A stretch of DNA of 64,000 nt from Thiotrichales bacterium 19S9-11 (GTDB taxonomy: Bacteria > Pseudomonadota > Gammaproteobacteria > Francisellales > Francisellaceae), in contig JAKJJT010000007.1 in assembly GCA_021713395.1 (NCBI GenBank), positions 1 through 64,000 on the forward strand, read 5' to 3'. This document shows, piece after piece, positions 29,209 to 38,107 of the stretch (positions are counted from its first letter, which is position 1; each line of letters starts with the position of its first letter). The notes under the pieces are model-generated. The model did not search any database. It was not told the DNA's origin and saw only the letters and a list, made by a program, of their open reading frames with translations. Made by a program: the position numbers and the translations under genes.

Positions 29209-30060
29209 TTATTTCATTGCATAGCCTAAAATTGCAGCGGTAGTGAGTGCCGCTGCGCAAAGAAATGGAAAATAACCTGTTTGTTGTTCTTTATTTTCTA
29301 GTTGAGATTTAAGGCTTTCAATCGAACTATCTTTTATTTTAAGTTCTAGATTTAGTTTTTGAATACTTTTTGTTAATTCATCATTTTCTGAATGTATTGA
29401 GCTTATTGCTTTTTCTTTTTCTTTTAATTTAAAATTTAATTCTTGGTTATTTTCTTCTAACTTTAGCAATGTGATTTCTAGCTTTCTTTTTTGAATAAAA
29501 TTTCGTAAATTCTGAATATATTGTTTACCATTTGTTTTGTCATTTTTATTGGTATCAATATAACAGGTAGCTATGCCAGAATTTTGAATGCCGATAATTT
29601 CATTTTCATCATAGCTTGCAAAGATAATTTCAGATAGCTCAAATTTTTTATTTATTTCAGCTAAATTTTGTTTAATATTTGTGCTTTGACCATAAAATAA
29701 AAAGTCATTACTCAGATCAATATCATAAGTATTACTTAAAAAACTAATGAGTGCTTTTTTTGTAAAATGTAAGCTTGTAATAAATGCTATTTGGTCTTCA
29801 TTTTGTAGAATGCCTTTTATAATTTTTGTCATAGAATTTTTATTAATGACAAACAGCTTTTTCTTACTATGTTCTTCGAATATGGCTGATAACACTTGAT
29901 ATTGCTTGTCGGTTTTTTTTGTTTCTTCTCTTCGTTCTTTTATAGCATCAGCATAATAGTTATGCTGAATACTTTCTATTTCAACTTGGTTAAGTAAGGC
30001 AGGATTTGTTGCTAATAAGGCTTTTTCAATACGAAATAAAAATAGTTTTCTTCCAGGCAT
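29209..30060 (-). CDS. Tail-anchored coiled-coil protein, function unknown
   Basis: A 283-residue protein with three parts. Residues 1-180 contain pieces resembling a HAD-like fold ('KLFLFRIEKALL' where the catalytic DxD would be, 'FITSLHFTKKAL' and 'IIFASYDENEIIGIQNSGI'), but the catalytic aspartates are missing. Residues about 190-258 are a coiled coil rich in Glu/Lys/Leu. Residues 261-281 form one hydrophobic segment ending in YAMK, a C-terminal membrane anchor. There is no signal peptide. This organisation is seen in some host-organelle-targeted effectors of intracellular bacteria; that role is a guess. Convergent with the protease gene. Confidence 0.72.
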   Translation of the reverse strand: MPGRKLFLFRIEKALLATNPALLNQVEIESIQHNYYADAIKERREETKKTDKQYQVLSAIFEEHSKKKLFVINKNSMTKIIKGILQNEDQIAFITSLHFTKKALISFLSNTYDIDLSNDFLFYGQSTNIKQNLAEINKKFELSEIIFASYDENEIIGIQNSGIATCYIDTNKNDKTNGKQYIQNLRNFIQKRKLEITLLKLEENNQELNFKLKEKEKAISSIHSENDELTKSIQKLNLELKIKDSSIESLKSQLENKEQQTGYFPFLCAAALTTAAILGYAMK

Positions 30061-30136
30061 TAAACTTCCTTAGATTGAGGATTTCCGTTAGAATATTGCT
30101 AATAAAAAATCACAATAATGACAATAGGTATAGTTA

Positions 30137-31588
30137 ATGGACCCTAAAAATACAAAAAAAACAGTTAAGACAAGGTTTGCACCATCACCGACAGGTTATC
30201 TACATATTGGTGGTGCAAGAACTGCTTTATTTTCTTGGTTGTATGCAAAACACAGCAATGGGGAGTTTTTATTAAGGATTGAAGATACAGATTTAGAAAG
30301 ATCAACTAAAGAAGCAGTTGATGCCATCATTGAAGGAATGGACTGGTTAGGCTTACAGTCAGATGAACCTGCAATTTTTCAAACACAGAGATTTGACCGT
30401 TATAAAACATTTATCCAAAAATTGTTAGATGAAGGTAAAGCATATCGTTGTTATTGCTCAAAAGAACGTCTAGATAAATTACGTGAAAGGCAAATGACAA
30501 ATAAAGAAAAGCCTCGTTATGATGGCAAGTGTCGTGATTTATCTGAAAGTGAAAAAGATCATTCAAAATCCTATGTAATTCGATTTAAAAATCCAAAAGA
30601 GGGTGTTGTCAGTTGGGATGATGCGGTGAAAGGTAATATTACAATTGCTAATCGTGAATTAGATGACTTAATTATTGCGCGTAGCGATGGCTCGCCAACT
30701 TATAACTTTTGTGTAGTAGTTGATGATATGGATATGGGAATTACTCATGTAACGCGAGGTGATGATCATATTAATAATACACCAAGACAAATTAATCTAT
30801 ATGAAGCATTGGATGTGCCAGTTCCAGTTTTTGCGCATATTCCAATGATTTTAGGTGAAGATGGCAAAAAGCTATCAAAACGTCATGGTGCTGTTAGTGT
30901 GATTGAGTATCGAAAAATGGGTTACTTGGCACAAGCAATGAGAAATTATTTAGTTAGGCTTGGCTGGTCTTATCAAGATCAAGAGATTTTTTCAGATGAA
31001 GAGATGATTGAGCACTTTGATTTAAAAGATGTTAATCAATCAGCTTCAGCATTCAATTTTGATAAGCTTAATTGGATTAATCAGCACTATATTAAAACGC
31101 TACCGGTTGAAGTTGTGGCTGAAGAGTTACAATGGCACTTTGATCTGTTAGGCATTGATGCAACAAAAGGTCCAAAACTTTCTGATTTAATACCCGTGAT
31201 GGTTGAGAAAGTTAAAACACTAAAAGATATGGCTGAAGCTAGTCGTTATTTTTATGAAGATTTTGATGCATATGATCCAAATGCAGCGAAGAAGCATCTA
31301 AGGCTAGTGGCAAAAGCACCTTTAGAAGTGTTACTAGATGATTTTAAGAAGTTAGATGATAAAGGTTGGTTATCTGAAGAAAGCTTGCAGCAGGTAGTGC
31401 AGCAAGTTGCACAAAAGCTTGAGATTGGAATGGGTAAGGTTGGTATGCCATTAAGAGTTGCAATTACTGGCTCTTCGGCTTCACCTGATATTGGTGTGAC
31501 ATTGAAGTTTTTAGGTAAAGAAAAAGTAGTTGGCCGAATAACAACCGCAATTAAAAAAATTTTTCAAAGAGCCGAACAAAACGCTTGA
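30137..31588 (+). CDS. gltX: Glutamate--tRNA ligase
   Basis: Class I aminoacyl-tRNA synthetase that charges tRNA-Glu. It is 483 residues, with the HIGH-type motif HIGG (residues 23-26), a Cys/His-rich region near '[10 protein letters not shown]', and KLSKR (245-249). Its stop codon overlaps the -35 hexamer of the promoter for the following tRNA genes, two of which encode its own substrate. Confidence 0.97.
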   Translation: MDPKNTKKTVKTRFAPSPTGYLHIGGARTALFSWLYAKHSNGEFLLRIEDTDLERSTKEAVDAIIEGMDWLGLQSDEPAIFQTQRFDRYKTFIQKLLDEGKAYRCYCSKERLDKLRERQMTNKEKPRYDGKCRDLSESEKDHSKSYVIRFKNPKEGVVSWDDAVKGNITIANRELDDLIIARSDGSPTYNFCVVVDDMDMGITHVTRGDDHINNTPRQINLYEALDVPVPVFAHIPMILGEDGKKLSKRHGAVSVIEYRKMGYLAQAMRNYLVRLGWSYQDQEIFSDEEMIEHFDLKDVNQSASAFNFDKLNWINQHYIKTLPVEVVAEELQWHFDLLGIDATKGPKLSDLIPVMVEKVKTLKDMAEASRYFYEDFDAYDPNAAKKHLRLVAKAPLEVLLDDFKKLDDKGWLSEESLQQVVQQVAQKLEIGMGKVGMPLRVAITGSSASPDIGVTLKFLGKEKVVGRITTAIKKIFQRAEQNA

Positions 31589-31613
31589 CCTTCAATGACC
31601 AAGACCCTATAAT
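31585..31613 (+). promoter_or_regulatory. Strong tRNA operon promoter
   Basis: TTGACC (31585-31590), 17-bp spacer, perfect TATAAT (31608-31613), then a GC-rich discriminator (GCGC), typical of stable RNA promoters. The -35 hexamer overlaps the gltX stop codon. The tRNA-Ala gene starts 15 bases after the -10. Confidence 0.85.
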
Positions 31614-31627
31614 GCGCTTCATCCTTC

Positions 31628-31703
<76 letters not shown>

Positions 31704-31740
31704 AAAGATTAAAAGCTCGAAGGTTAGTGATACGTATTGT

Positions 31741-31816
31741 GTCCCCATCGTCTAGAGGCCTAGGACACCGCCCTTTCACGGCGGTAACAGGGGTTCGAAT
31801 CCCCTTGGGGACGCCA
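31741..31816 (+). tRNA. tRNA-Glu (TTC), copy 1
   Basis: A 76-base cloverleaf with encoded CCA. Acceptor stem GTCCCCA/TGGGGAC, anticodon stem CCGCC/GGCGG with loop CTTTCAC (anticodon TTC), T-arm AGGGGTTCGAATCCCCTT. Identical to the copy at 31865. Confidence 0.97.
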
Positions 31817-31864
31817 CGATTCAATACGCTTTGCGAAAATAATTTCATTTTTAAAGTTCTTTAG

Positions 31865-31940
31865 GTCCCCATCGTCTAGAGGCCTAGGACACCGCCCTTT
31901 CACGGCGGTAACAGGGGTTCGAATCCCCTTGGGGACGCCA
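31865..31940 (+). tRNA. tRNA-Glu (TTC), copy 2
   Basis: Identical in all 76 bases to the copy starting 124 bp earlier; the 48-bp spacer between the two is unrelated in sequence to other spacers here. Both are probably in one transcript with tRNA-Ala. Confidence 0.97.
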
Positions 31941-31971
31941 TAATTTCAATTTCTTAGCTTTAATTAATTTT

Positions 31972-31997
31972 AAAATAATGACTTAAGTTATTATTTT
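31972..31997 (+). terminator. Terminator-like palindrome after the tRNA genes
   Basis: AAAATAAT-G-AC-TTAA-GT-T-ATTATTTT: a 26-base palindrome interrupted only by a G-T pair, with a T tract as its right end. It lies 31 bases after the last tRNA gene. Weak because the stem is AT-rich. Confidence 0.5.
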
Positions 31998-32114
31998 GCG
32001 TTATATGGTTTTATCATTTTAAGTATCAACTAGTTGATTTAAGTCAATTGGTTATACTGCATTTTTGGATGATGAATGTTAGATTATGTTTTTTAACTAT
32101 ATGGAATTAAGTTT

Positions 32115-32363
32115 ATGTTAGAACATCATCCACTAATCAAAGAGTTTCCTGAATACACAGATCAAATTCATCAATTAAAAGAGTCAGATAGGCACTTTAT
32201 TAAGTTATTTGATCAATATGAAAAAGTAGATAAGGAAGTATTTAGAGTAGAAGCTAATCAAGAAGGTATTTCTGAAATTCATCTTGAAGACTTAAAAAAA
32301 GAGCGCTTATTATTAAAAGATGAAATTTATCAGATTATCTTAAAGAATAAATTTGATAATTAA
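32115..32363 (+). CDS. YdcH/DUF465 family small protein
   Basis: An 82-residue, highly charged, helical protein of the YdcH (DUF465) family: 'HHPLIKEFPEYTDQIHQLKESDRHF' followed by 'FDQYEKVDKEVFRVE' and 'LEDLKKERLLLKDEIYQIL' is the family layout. It probably forms a helical hairpin; function is unknown. Its stop overlaps the end of the opposing regulator gene by 4 bp. Confidence 0.85.
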   Translation: MLEHHPLIKEFPEYTDQIHQLKESDRHFIKLFDQYEKVDKEVFRVEANQEGISEIHLEDLKKERLLLKDEIYQIILKNKFDN

Positions 32364-33223
32364 TTAATAGCCTCAATTAACTTCTTAAAATACTCTGGCA
32401 TATTAGGTCTTAAATACCAACAAAGTGAGATGTTTTGTTGGTATGCTTTTTTCCGATTAAAGACATGTAAAAAAGATAGACTTTGCTGTTTAAGCATATC
32501 TTCGGTAATAACTGTATAGCCAATACCTGCTTTAAGTAAGGCAAGTAAATTTTCATTATTGTTGGCGAAATAACGTTCTTTTTGGCATAGATCAAATAGG
32601 ACAAACGCTTTTAAATAATCAAATGTTGCTTGATCACTTTCATTAAAATCAATAATCGGTTTTGTTTGAATTAATTTTTTTAAAGATAAATCTTTTAGTT
32701 TTTTTGAAGCAACTAATAAATAGTTTTCAGATATTAATGATTTTTTTTGCATTTCTCGAGTTAAATGTTGTTCATCTAATATGGCTAAATCAACATCACC
32801 CGACATAAGAAGCTTTTGTCTACTATTAGCATCATCATTTGTTTCAAAGTTGATTCTTAAGTTTGGAAATTCTTTCAGTATAGGATAAGTAGCTTCCATA
32901 ATGCGACAGCTCATCACACTGCTGGGTGCTGTAATACTAAGTCTAATAACGCTTGTTAAGCTTGTACCATAAATTTGATCAAGGCAATCCTTTTCAAGCA
33001 TTTGAGTTGCTTGGCAATAGCGTAATAGTGTCTTACCTTCTTCAGTTAATAGCATCCCTTTACGGCTTCTAATAAATAATGAAACCGTTAGCTTTGTTTC
33101 AAGTGAGCGAAGTCTTTGAGTAACAGCTGTTTGTGTTAAAAATAGACTATCTGCAGCCTTATGAACGCTTTGGTATTTAGCAACAGCAATAAAGGCTTCT
33201 AATTGATTGCTTAGTAAACTCAT
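32360..33223 (-). CDS. LysR-family regulator, ArgP-like
   Basis: A 287-residue LysR-type regulator: N-terminal helix-turn-helix (VHKAADSLFLTQTAVTQRLRSLE, about residues 20-42), linker helix, and a substrate-binding-like effector domain. 'LTQTAVTQRLRSLE', the truncated-looking effector domain and 'IIDFNESDQATFDYL' recall ArgP (IciA), which senses lysine and arginine. It is divergent from an artPIQM-like transporter with a 156-bp shared region, so the transporter is its likely target. ArgP identity is by pattern only. Confidence 0.8.
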   Translation of the reverse strand: MSLLSNQLEAFIAVAKYQSVHKAADSLFLTQTAVTQRLRSLETKLTVSLFIRSRKGMLLTEEGKTLLRYCQATQMLEKDCLDQIYGTSLTSVIRLSITAPSSVMSCRIMEATYPILKEFPNLRINFETNDDANSRQKLLMSGDVDLAILDEQHLTREMQKKSLISENYLLVASKKLKDLSLKKLIQTKPIIDFNESDQATFDYLKAFVLFDLCQKERYFANNNENLLALLKAGIGYTVITEDMLKQQSLSFLHVFNRKKAYQQNISLCWYLRPNMPEYFKKLIEAIN

Positions 33224-33379
33224 TTATTTTTATCACTTTTAAAATTTAATTCATTTTATTTATACAATAAACAAAGATAAACTGCAACTTTTAAGTAATA
33301 GGGTTGTTTTTTGGTTGATTGGTACTATTACTAAATCAATAGCAGCTTTGAATTTAGACGAAGTAATTTGGGCCTTTAT

Positions 33380-34120
33380 ATGCTAGCAGTTGAGAATATA
33401 AAAAAGAAGTATGGCGAAGTAGAAATACTAAAAGGTATTTCACTATCTGTTTCAAAAGGAGAGTCAATGGTTCTACTTGGCCAAAGTGGTTCAGGTAAAA
33501 GTACCTTATTAAAGTGCTTAAACTATTTAGAGTCAGCTGATGATGGTCTATTAACCTTAGATGGAAAAAGCTATCAGTTTTCAAATAAAAAAGCCTTCTC
33601 TTATAAAGATCTATTGGCACTTAGAAGAAGAGTGGGCATGGTATTTCAGCAATATAATTTATGGCCACACTTAACGGTCATTCAAAACTTAACACTAGCA
33701 CCTAAAAAGGTCTTAAAATTAAGTAAAACTAAAGCCCAAGATGAGGCGATGTTTTATCTGGAAAGATTAGGATTAAAAGATAAGGCTAATAGTTATCCTG
33801 CAACTTTATCAGGCGGTCAAAAACAGCGTGTTTCAATTGCTAGAGCGTTATTAATGAAACCAGAGGTTATGTTATTTGATGAGCCAACATCAGCACTAGA
33901 TCCAGAGATGGTTAATGAAGTATTACAAATGATTGCAGATTTAAAGTCAAAACATATGACAATGATTATTGCAACACATGAAATTAATTTTGCTAAAAAA
34001 GTGGCTGATAAAGTTGCCTTTTTGCATCAAGGAAAAGTCCATGAGTTTGGTACAAGTGCGATTATTGATAGCCCACAAACTGAACGCTTTAAAAAATTCT
34101 TAAATATTATGCAACATTAA
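33380..34120 (+). CDS. artP: Amino-acid ABC transporter ATP-binding protein, ArtP-like
   Basis: ATPase subunit of a polar amino-acid importer. From the ATG at 33380 it is 246 residues; a TTG 12 bases upstream is also open but adds four residues not seen in the family. Walker A GQSGSGKST (residues 34-42), Q-loop 'GMVFQQYNLWPHLT', signature LSGGQKQR, Walker B 'VMLFDEPTSALDPE' and the switch His in 'IIATHEI' are intact. First of four genes in the order ATPase, binding protein, permease, permease, as in E. coli artPIQM. Confidence 0.88.
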   Translation: MLAVENIKKKYGEVEILKGISLSVSKGESMVLLGQSGSGKSTLLKCLNYLESADDGLLTLDGKSYQFSNKKAFSYKDLLALRRRVGMVFQQYNLWPHLTVIQNLTLAPKKVLKLSKTKAQDEAMFYLERLGLKDKANSYPATLSGGQKQRVSIARALLMKPEVMLFDEPTSALDPEMVNEVLQMIADLKSKHMTMIIATHEINFAKKVADKVAFLHQGKVHEFGTSAIIDSPQTERFKKFLNIMQH

Positions 34121-34138
34121 ATTTAAACTGGAGAAATA

Positions 34139-34894
34139 ATGATGATGAAAAAATTACTGACGATAGTTTTTGCTGGTTTCTTAATGACGACAAGTCTTTA
34201 TGCAAACAATCAGAAAAAATTAGTTTTTGCAACAGAAGCAACTTATCCGCCATTTGTTTATATGAACTCTAATGGCGTTATGAATGGCTTTGGTGCTGAT
34301 ATGGTAGAAGCATTATGCCAACAGATGGATCGTCAATGTAAGTTAGTTAATGCACCTTGGGATAGTTTAATCCCAAGCCTTCAGATCGGTCGTTTTGATG
34401 CTATTTTTGGGGGTATGGGAATTACAAAGGCTAGAGAAAAAGTAGTTAGTTTTACAACACCGTATTATGTTAATTCAGTTACTTTTGTAGTTAAAAAAGA
34501 TAGTGATTTTTCATTAGACAATATGGAAGGAAAAACAATTGGAGTGCAAGTTGGGACAACATTTGCAAAGTACTTGCTTGCTAAATATAGCGGACAAGTA
34601 ACGATTAAAACCTATCAGAGCAATATGACAGCATTGATGGATTTAAAAGCAGACAGAGTTGATGCGGTATTTCTAGATAAGCCAGTAGCAGTTTTATGGC
34701 TTGAGAAAAAAATAAACGAAGGCTTTACCTCACGTTATACAATTCAAGACCCTCAATTCTTTGGTATAGGTAATGGCATTGCAGTGAAGAAGAGCAATAA
34801 GGCTTTATTGTACTCGCTAAATCAGGCAATAGAATCAATTAAAGCCAATGGTACTTATGAGAAAATTGTTAATAAATGGTTTGGTAAATCTTAA
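34139..34894 (+). CDS. artI: Periplasmic amino-acid binding protein, ArtI-like
   Basis: Family 3 extracellular solute-binding protein of 251 residues with a signal peptide (cleavage near LYA|NN, about residue 22). 'LVFATEATYPPFVYMNSNG', 'GFGADMVEALC' and 'DAIFGGMGITKAREKVVSFT' are typical of lysine/arginine/ornithine binding proteins. Basic amino-acid specificity is inferred from these residues and gene order. It overlaps the next gene by one base. Confidence 0.87.
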   Translation: MMMKKLLTIVFAGFLMTTSLYANNQKKLVFATEATYPPFVYMNSNGVMNGFGADMVEALCQQMDRQCKLVNAPWDSLIPSLQIGRFDAIFGGMGITKAREKVVSFTTPYYVNSVTFVVKKDSDFSLDNMEGKTIGVQVGTTFAKYLLAKYSGQVTIKTYQSNMTALMDLKADRVDAVFLDKPVAVLWLEKKINEGFTSRYTIQDPQFFGIGNGIAVKKSNKALLYSLNQAIESIKANGTYEKIVNKWFGKS

Positions 34895-35553
34895 TGTTAA
34901 ATGGTTTTTTTCTAGAGATATTCCTTGCAATAAAGGTTACTTTATCTGTTGCGCTTGGAGCGAGCATTGTTGGCATTTTAGGTGGGCTCTTTAGTTTGTT
35001 TATTGAAAAAGTGCCTGGCTTTGGTGTGCTTATTAAGCTATGGAATATGTTTATTCGTGGTATCCCTGAGCTGCTAGTTTTATTTGCGATCTACTTTGGT
35101 TTAACACAAATATTAACAGACCTAACGGGGGAGTATGTTGAAGTCGATGCTTTAAGTGCAGGGATTTTAGCGTTAGGAATTATTTTTGCAGCCTATGCGG
35201 TACAAATTTTTCAAGCAGCATTTAACGCAGTTGATCAAGGAGAGGTTCAAGCAGCAGAAGCTTTGGGTTTAAGAAAAATAGATAGTTTTAGATTTATTAT
35301 TTTACCGCAAGTTTGGAGGCACGCATTGCCAGGCTTATTTAACTTATGGTTAGTTGTTTTAAAAGATAGCTCAATTGTTTCATTGATTGGCTTGCATGAC
35401 ATGATGAATCAAGCGCAAATTGCGGCAAATCAATCATTTGAGCCATTTACATACTATAGCTTTGTTGGGGCACTATATTTAGGTTTAACAGCGATCTCTC
35501 AATGGGTGTCTAGTAAAGTTAATCATAAGCTTTCTAGGGGGGCATATGTTTAG
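34894..35553 (+). CDS. artQ: Amino-acid ABC transporter permease, ArtQ-like
   Basis: A 219-residue HisMQ-family permease with about five membrane segments and the EAA loop 'AAEALGLRKIDSFRFIILPQ' that contacts the ATPase. It overlaps artI by 1 bp and artM by 8 bp. Confidence 0.87.
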   Translation: MLNGFFLEIFLAIKVTLSVALGASIVGILGGLFSLFIEKVPGFGVLIKLWNMFIRGIPELLVLFAIYFGLTQILTDLTGEYVEVDALSAGILALGIIFAAYAVQIFQAAFNAVDQGEVQAAEALGLRKIDSFRFIILPQVWRHALPGLFNLWLVVLKDSSIVSLIGLHDMMNQAQIAANQSFEPFTYYSFVGALYLGLTAISQWVSSKVNHKLSRGAYV

Positions 35554-36217
35554 TTTGTTTAGTGACTACTCTAGTCTTTGGTTTGATGGTATTTTCAATA
35601 CAGTGCTATTAACCTTTGGAGGCATACTATTTGGTGGGTTGTTAGCAGTTATTTTTACGGTAGTAAAGCTATATAAACTGCCAGTGATTAACCAACTCAT
35701 TAATGCCTACCTGTTTGTAATTAGAGGCACGCCATTTTTAGTACAGTTATTTATTATTTATTATGGACCATTGCAGTTTGAAGTTTTTAAATCTTCTATC
35801 TTTAGTGTTTTATTAGAGTCACCACTAACTTGTGCTTTAATTGCCTTAAGCATTAATACTTCAGCTTATACAACAGCTTTATTCTATGGCGCTATTTTAA
35901 ATTTACCTAAAGGTGAAGTAAGCTCAGCAGAGGCTTTGGGCTTAAAAAAAATCACAATTATTTTAAAAATAATTTTACCTAGAATGTTTTATCGTGTAGC
36001 ACCGGCTTATTCAAATGAAATTTTAATGGTACTAAAGTGTAGTGCTTTAGTTAGTAGTATCTCTGTGTTAGATATTATGGGGACAGCTCGTCAAGTTATG
36101 AGTTTTTCTTATGAAGTGATACCTAGTTTAATCATTGCCGGTATCATCTATGTGGTTATTTCTGTCTTAATACATGTGCTGTTTAAGCAAGTTTTTAAGT
36201 TTAAGCAAATAATATAG
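35546..36217 (+). CDS. artM: Amino-acid ABC transporter permease, ArtM-like
   Basis: A 223-residue HisMQ-family permease with about five membrane segments, 'INAYLFVIRGTPFLVQLF' and the EAA loop 'SAEALGLKKITIILKIILP'. It completes the artPIQM-like operon. The following gene begins 96 bp later and looks unrelated. Confidence 0.87.
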   Translation: MFSLFSDYSSLWFDGIFNTVLLTFGGILFGGLLAVIFTVVKLYKLPVINQLINAYLFVIRGTPFLVQLFIIYYGPLQFEVFKSSIFSVLLESPLTCALIALSINTSAYTTALFYGAILNLPKGEVSSAEALGLKKITIILKIILPRMFYRVAPAYSNEILMVLKCSALVSSISVLDIMGTARQVMSFSYEVIPSLIIAGIIYVVISVLIHVLFKQVFKFKQII

Positions 36218-36313
36218 CTGTAAAATTAACTGCTATAAAGACTAGTCATTTTTTTTAGCTCCATATAAAGTAAATATGAATCGTTTAAGTTTACTATATG
36301 AGGAATGACTAAG

Positions 36314-37024
36314 ATGAAGTTTACAAAGCAATTAACAAGTTTATTAATTCTAGTGCCATTAACCTTAACACCTTATGTTGGTTTTGCTGATATGAATAAG
36401 CCTAAAATGATGTTAGATACAATTAACTATCAAATATCATCTGAAACTAATATTGAGTCATCAAAGGCGTTGGTTTATGTTTCTGTGAACGCTTCAGTTT
36501 CATCTAACAATCTATCAAGCATTCAAGGGCAGGTTAAACAAGATCTAAATCAACTAACAAAAAATAGTAGTTGGGTTGTTAATGATTATAATCAAAATAA
36601 GTCAGCGAGTGGGTTAATTAATGTATCTATGACATTAAAAGATCGCTTATCTTCTGAGCAGTTAGCGAGTTTAACAGATAAGTTAAGCTCTTTAGATGGT
36701 AATGGTAAGCAATACAAAATTACCAATATTGATTATCAGCCATCACTAGAGCAAGTAGAAGTTGCTAAAAATAACTTACGCCTTAGTATGATTAGTGATG
36801 TTACTAATCAGTTGAAGTTGCTAAATCGACAAACTGGCCAGAAATATCGTATTCATCAAATTAACTTTATACCGCGTGATGTTGCACCTCAACCTAGAAG
36901 TAATATGATGATGTATGCTCAAGAATCTAGAGTAGCAAAAGTGTCGGCACCGTTAACAGTTTCAACTAAAGTTATATTAACGGCAGAAGTTGAGCTTGCA
37001 AAAACTAATAAACAAGGCGTTTAG
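36314..37024 (+). CDS. Secreted protein, possibly SIMPL (DUF541)-like
   Basis: A signal peptide (MKFTKQLTSLLILVPLTLTP, cleavage near VGFA|D) is followed by a soluble domain of about 210 residues. The layout recalls SIMPL-domain proteins: an initial beta-strand with 'ALVYVSVNASVSS', a helix, 'GLINVSMTLKDRL', a second beta/alpha unit with 'VEVAKNNLRLSMISDVTNQLKLL', and a closing 'VSTKVILTAEVELAK'. The match is by pattern only. I prefer the ATG at 36314, nine bases after GAGGA, over the one at 36305. Monocistronic; the palindromic repeat follows. Confidence 0.65.
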   Translation: MKFTKQLTSLLILVPLTLTPYVGFADMNKPKMMLDTINYQISSETNIESSKALVYVSVNASVSSNNLSSIQGQVKQDLNQLTKNSSWVVNDYNQNKSASGLINVSMTLKDRLSSEQLASLTDKLSSLDGNGKQYKITNIDYQPSLEQVEVAKNNLRLSMISDVTNQLKLLNRQTGQKYRIHQINFIPRDVAPQPRSNMMMYAQESRVAKVSAPLTVSTKVILTAEVELAKTNKQGV

Positions 37025-37052
37025 AAGAGATTTATATCGTATAAATCCTATT

Positions 37053-37080
37053 TGTAGAGACGTCGATTCATCGCGTCTCT
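37053..37080. repeat. Short palindromic repeat, copy 3 (complete)
   Basis: The best-formed copy: GAGACG-T-CGAT-TC-ATCG-CGTCTC (37057-37079), a 10-bp stem with one bulged T. It lies between the convergent ends of the secreted-protein gene and the TauE/SafE gene, like copy 1 between yggT and the higA-like gene. Confidence 0.75.
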
Positions 37081-37122
37081 AAATTAAGAAGTTGATTTTA
37101 AATACTAAAACACTCTGACCAT

Positions 37123-37971
37123 TTAAATAAACTTAGCAAAAAATAGACCATACATTTTAACCATGATTAATAAGATATAAAGAATGAAAATAATTAAAAT
37201 CATTTTTTCTGAGAGCTTGCTTTTTAGCTGAACACCAAAAGGCGCCGATATAATTGCAAATGGAATAATTAATAAAACAGCAGGCCAGTAAATATAACCA
37301 GTTGAAAATTGAATACTTGCATGATTGTTAAGGCCAAATAAGCCAAAAAATAGTGCACCTACAATTGCAATAATAAGTCCCATTGCGCTACTTGTTCCTG
37401 CAGCCAAACGCATGGGTAAGCCTTCTTTTATTAAGAAAGGTACGCTGATAATACCACCACCAAGACCGAGCAATCCTGAAAGTAAGCCAATAATAAAGCC
37501 ACCAATTTTAATTTTAACGCTCAAGATTGGTTTATTAGGCGTATTGGAAAAGTTAAGGTTACTTACAAAAACTCGAAATAACAGACTAATTAGAATATAG
37601 ATAAGCATACATGAGAAGATTAAACTTAAATAAGCAGAACTTATGACAGCTGCAATCATAGCGCCAACAATCACTGAAATAATAAGCCAAGGATATATTT
37701 TTTTGATAATTTCCCAATTTATTAAGTCAAGCGTATGGTTTTTTCTAACGGAAGAAAGAGAGCTAAAAATCATAATTGTCAAAGCACTACCAGCAGCATA
37801 TTGCATGTAGGCATCTCCTGTCTGATAACCAAAGTGATGAAATAATAATGCAATGCCAGGAACAATAATGGTACCGCCACCAATACCTAATAAACCAGAG
37901 AAAAAGCCTGTAAGTAAACCTAATATAACTAGTAGGATAATTAGTTCAACGCCAAACATAAGATAAACCAT
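37123..37971 (-). CDS. TauE/SafE (DUF81) family membrane permease
   Basis: A 282-residue inner-membrane protein with about eight hydrophobic segments and the twice-repeated glycine-rich motif 'GFFSGLLGIGGGTIIVP' / 'GLLSGLLGLGGGIISVP' of the TauE/SafE family. Members export or import sulphite, sulphonates or other organic anions. Substrate unknown; the cysteine-desulfurase-like gene is divergent, 136 bp away, so sulphur chemistry is possible but unproven. Confidence 0.9.
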   Translation of the reverse strand: MVYLMFGVELIILLVILGLLTGFFSGLLGIGGGTIIVPGIALLFHHFGYQTGDAYMQYAAGSALTIMIFSSLSSVRKNHTLDLINWEIIKKIYPWLIISVIVGAMIAAVISSAYLSLIFSCMLIYILISLLFRVFVSNLNFSNTPNKPILSVKIKIGGFIIGLLSGLLGLGGGIISVPFLIKEGLPMRLAAGTSSAMGLIIAIVGALFFGLFGLNNHASIQFSTGYIYWPAVLLIIPFAIISAPFGVQLKSKLSEKMILIIFILYILLIMVKMYGLFFAKFI

Positions 37972-38107
37972 TTAATTATTAATAGTTTAATTATAGATTA
38001 TGAAGAATATTTATTATATTTAATCTGATTGTTTTATGGTCTGCTTGACGATGGGTAAATTATTGTTACCATAAAATAGATGGATAATAATTAGATAAGA
38101 GGGAGCT

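Noticed and set aside
37325-37600. 91-codon plus-strand open frame
   Set aside because: Antisense to the conserved glycine-rich motif of the TauE/SafE permease.
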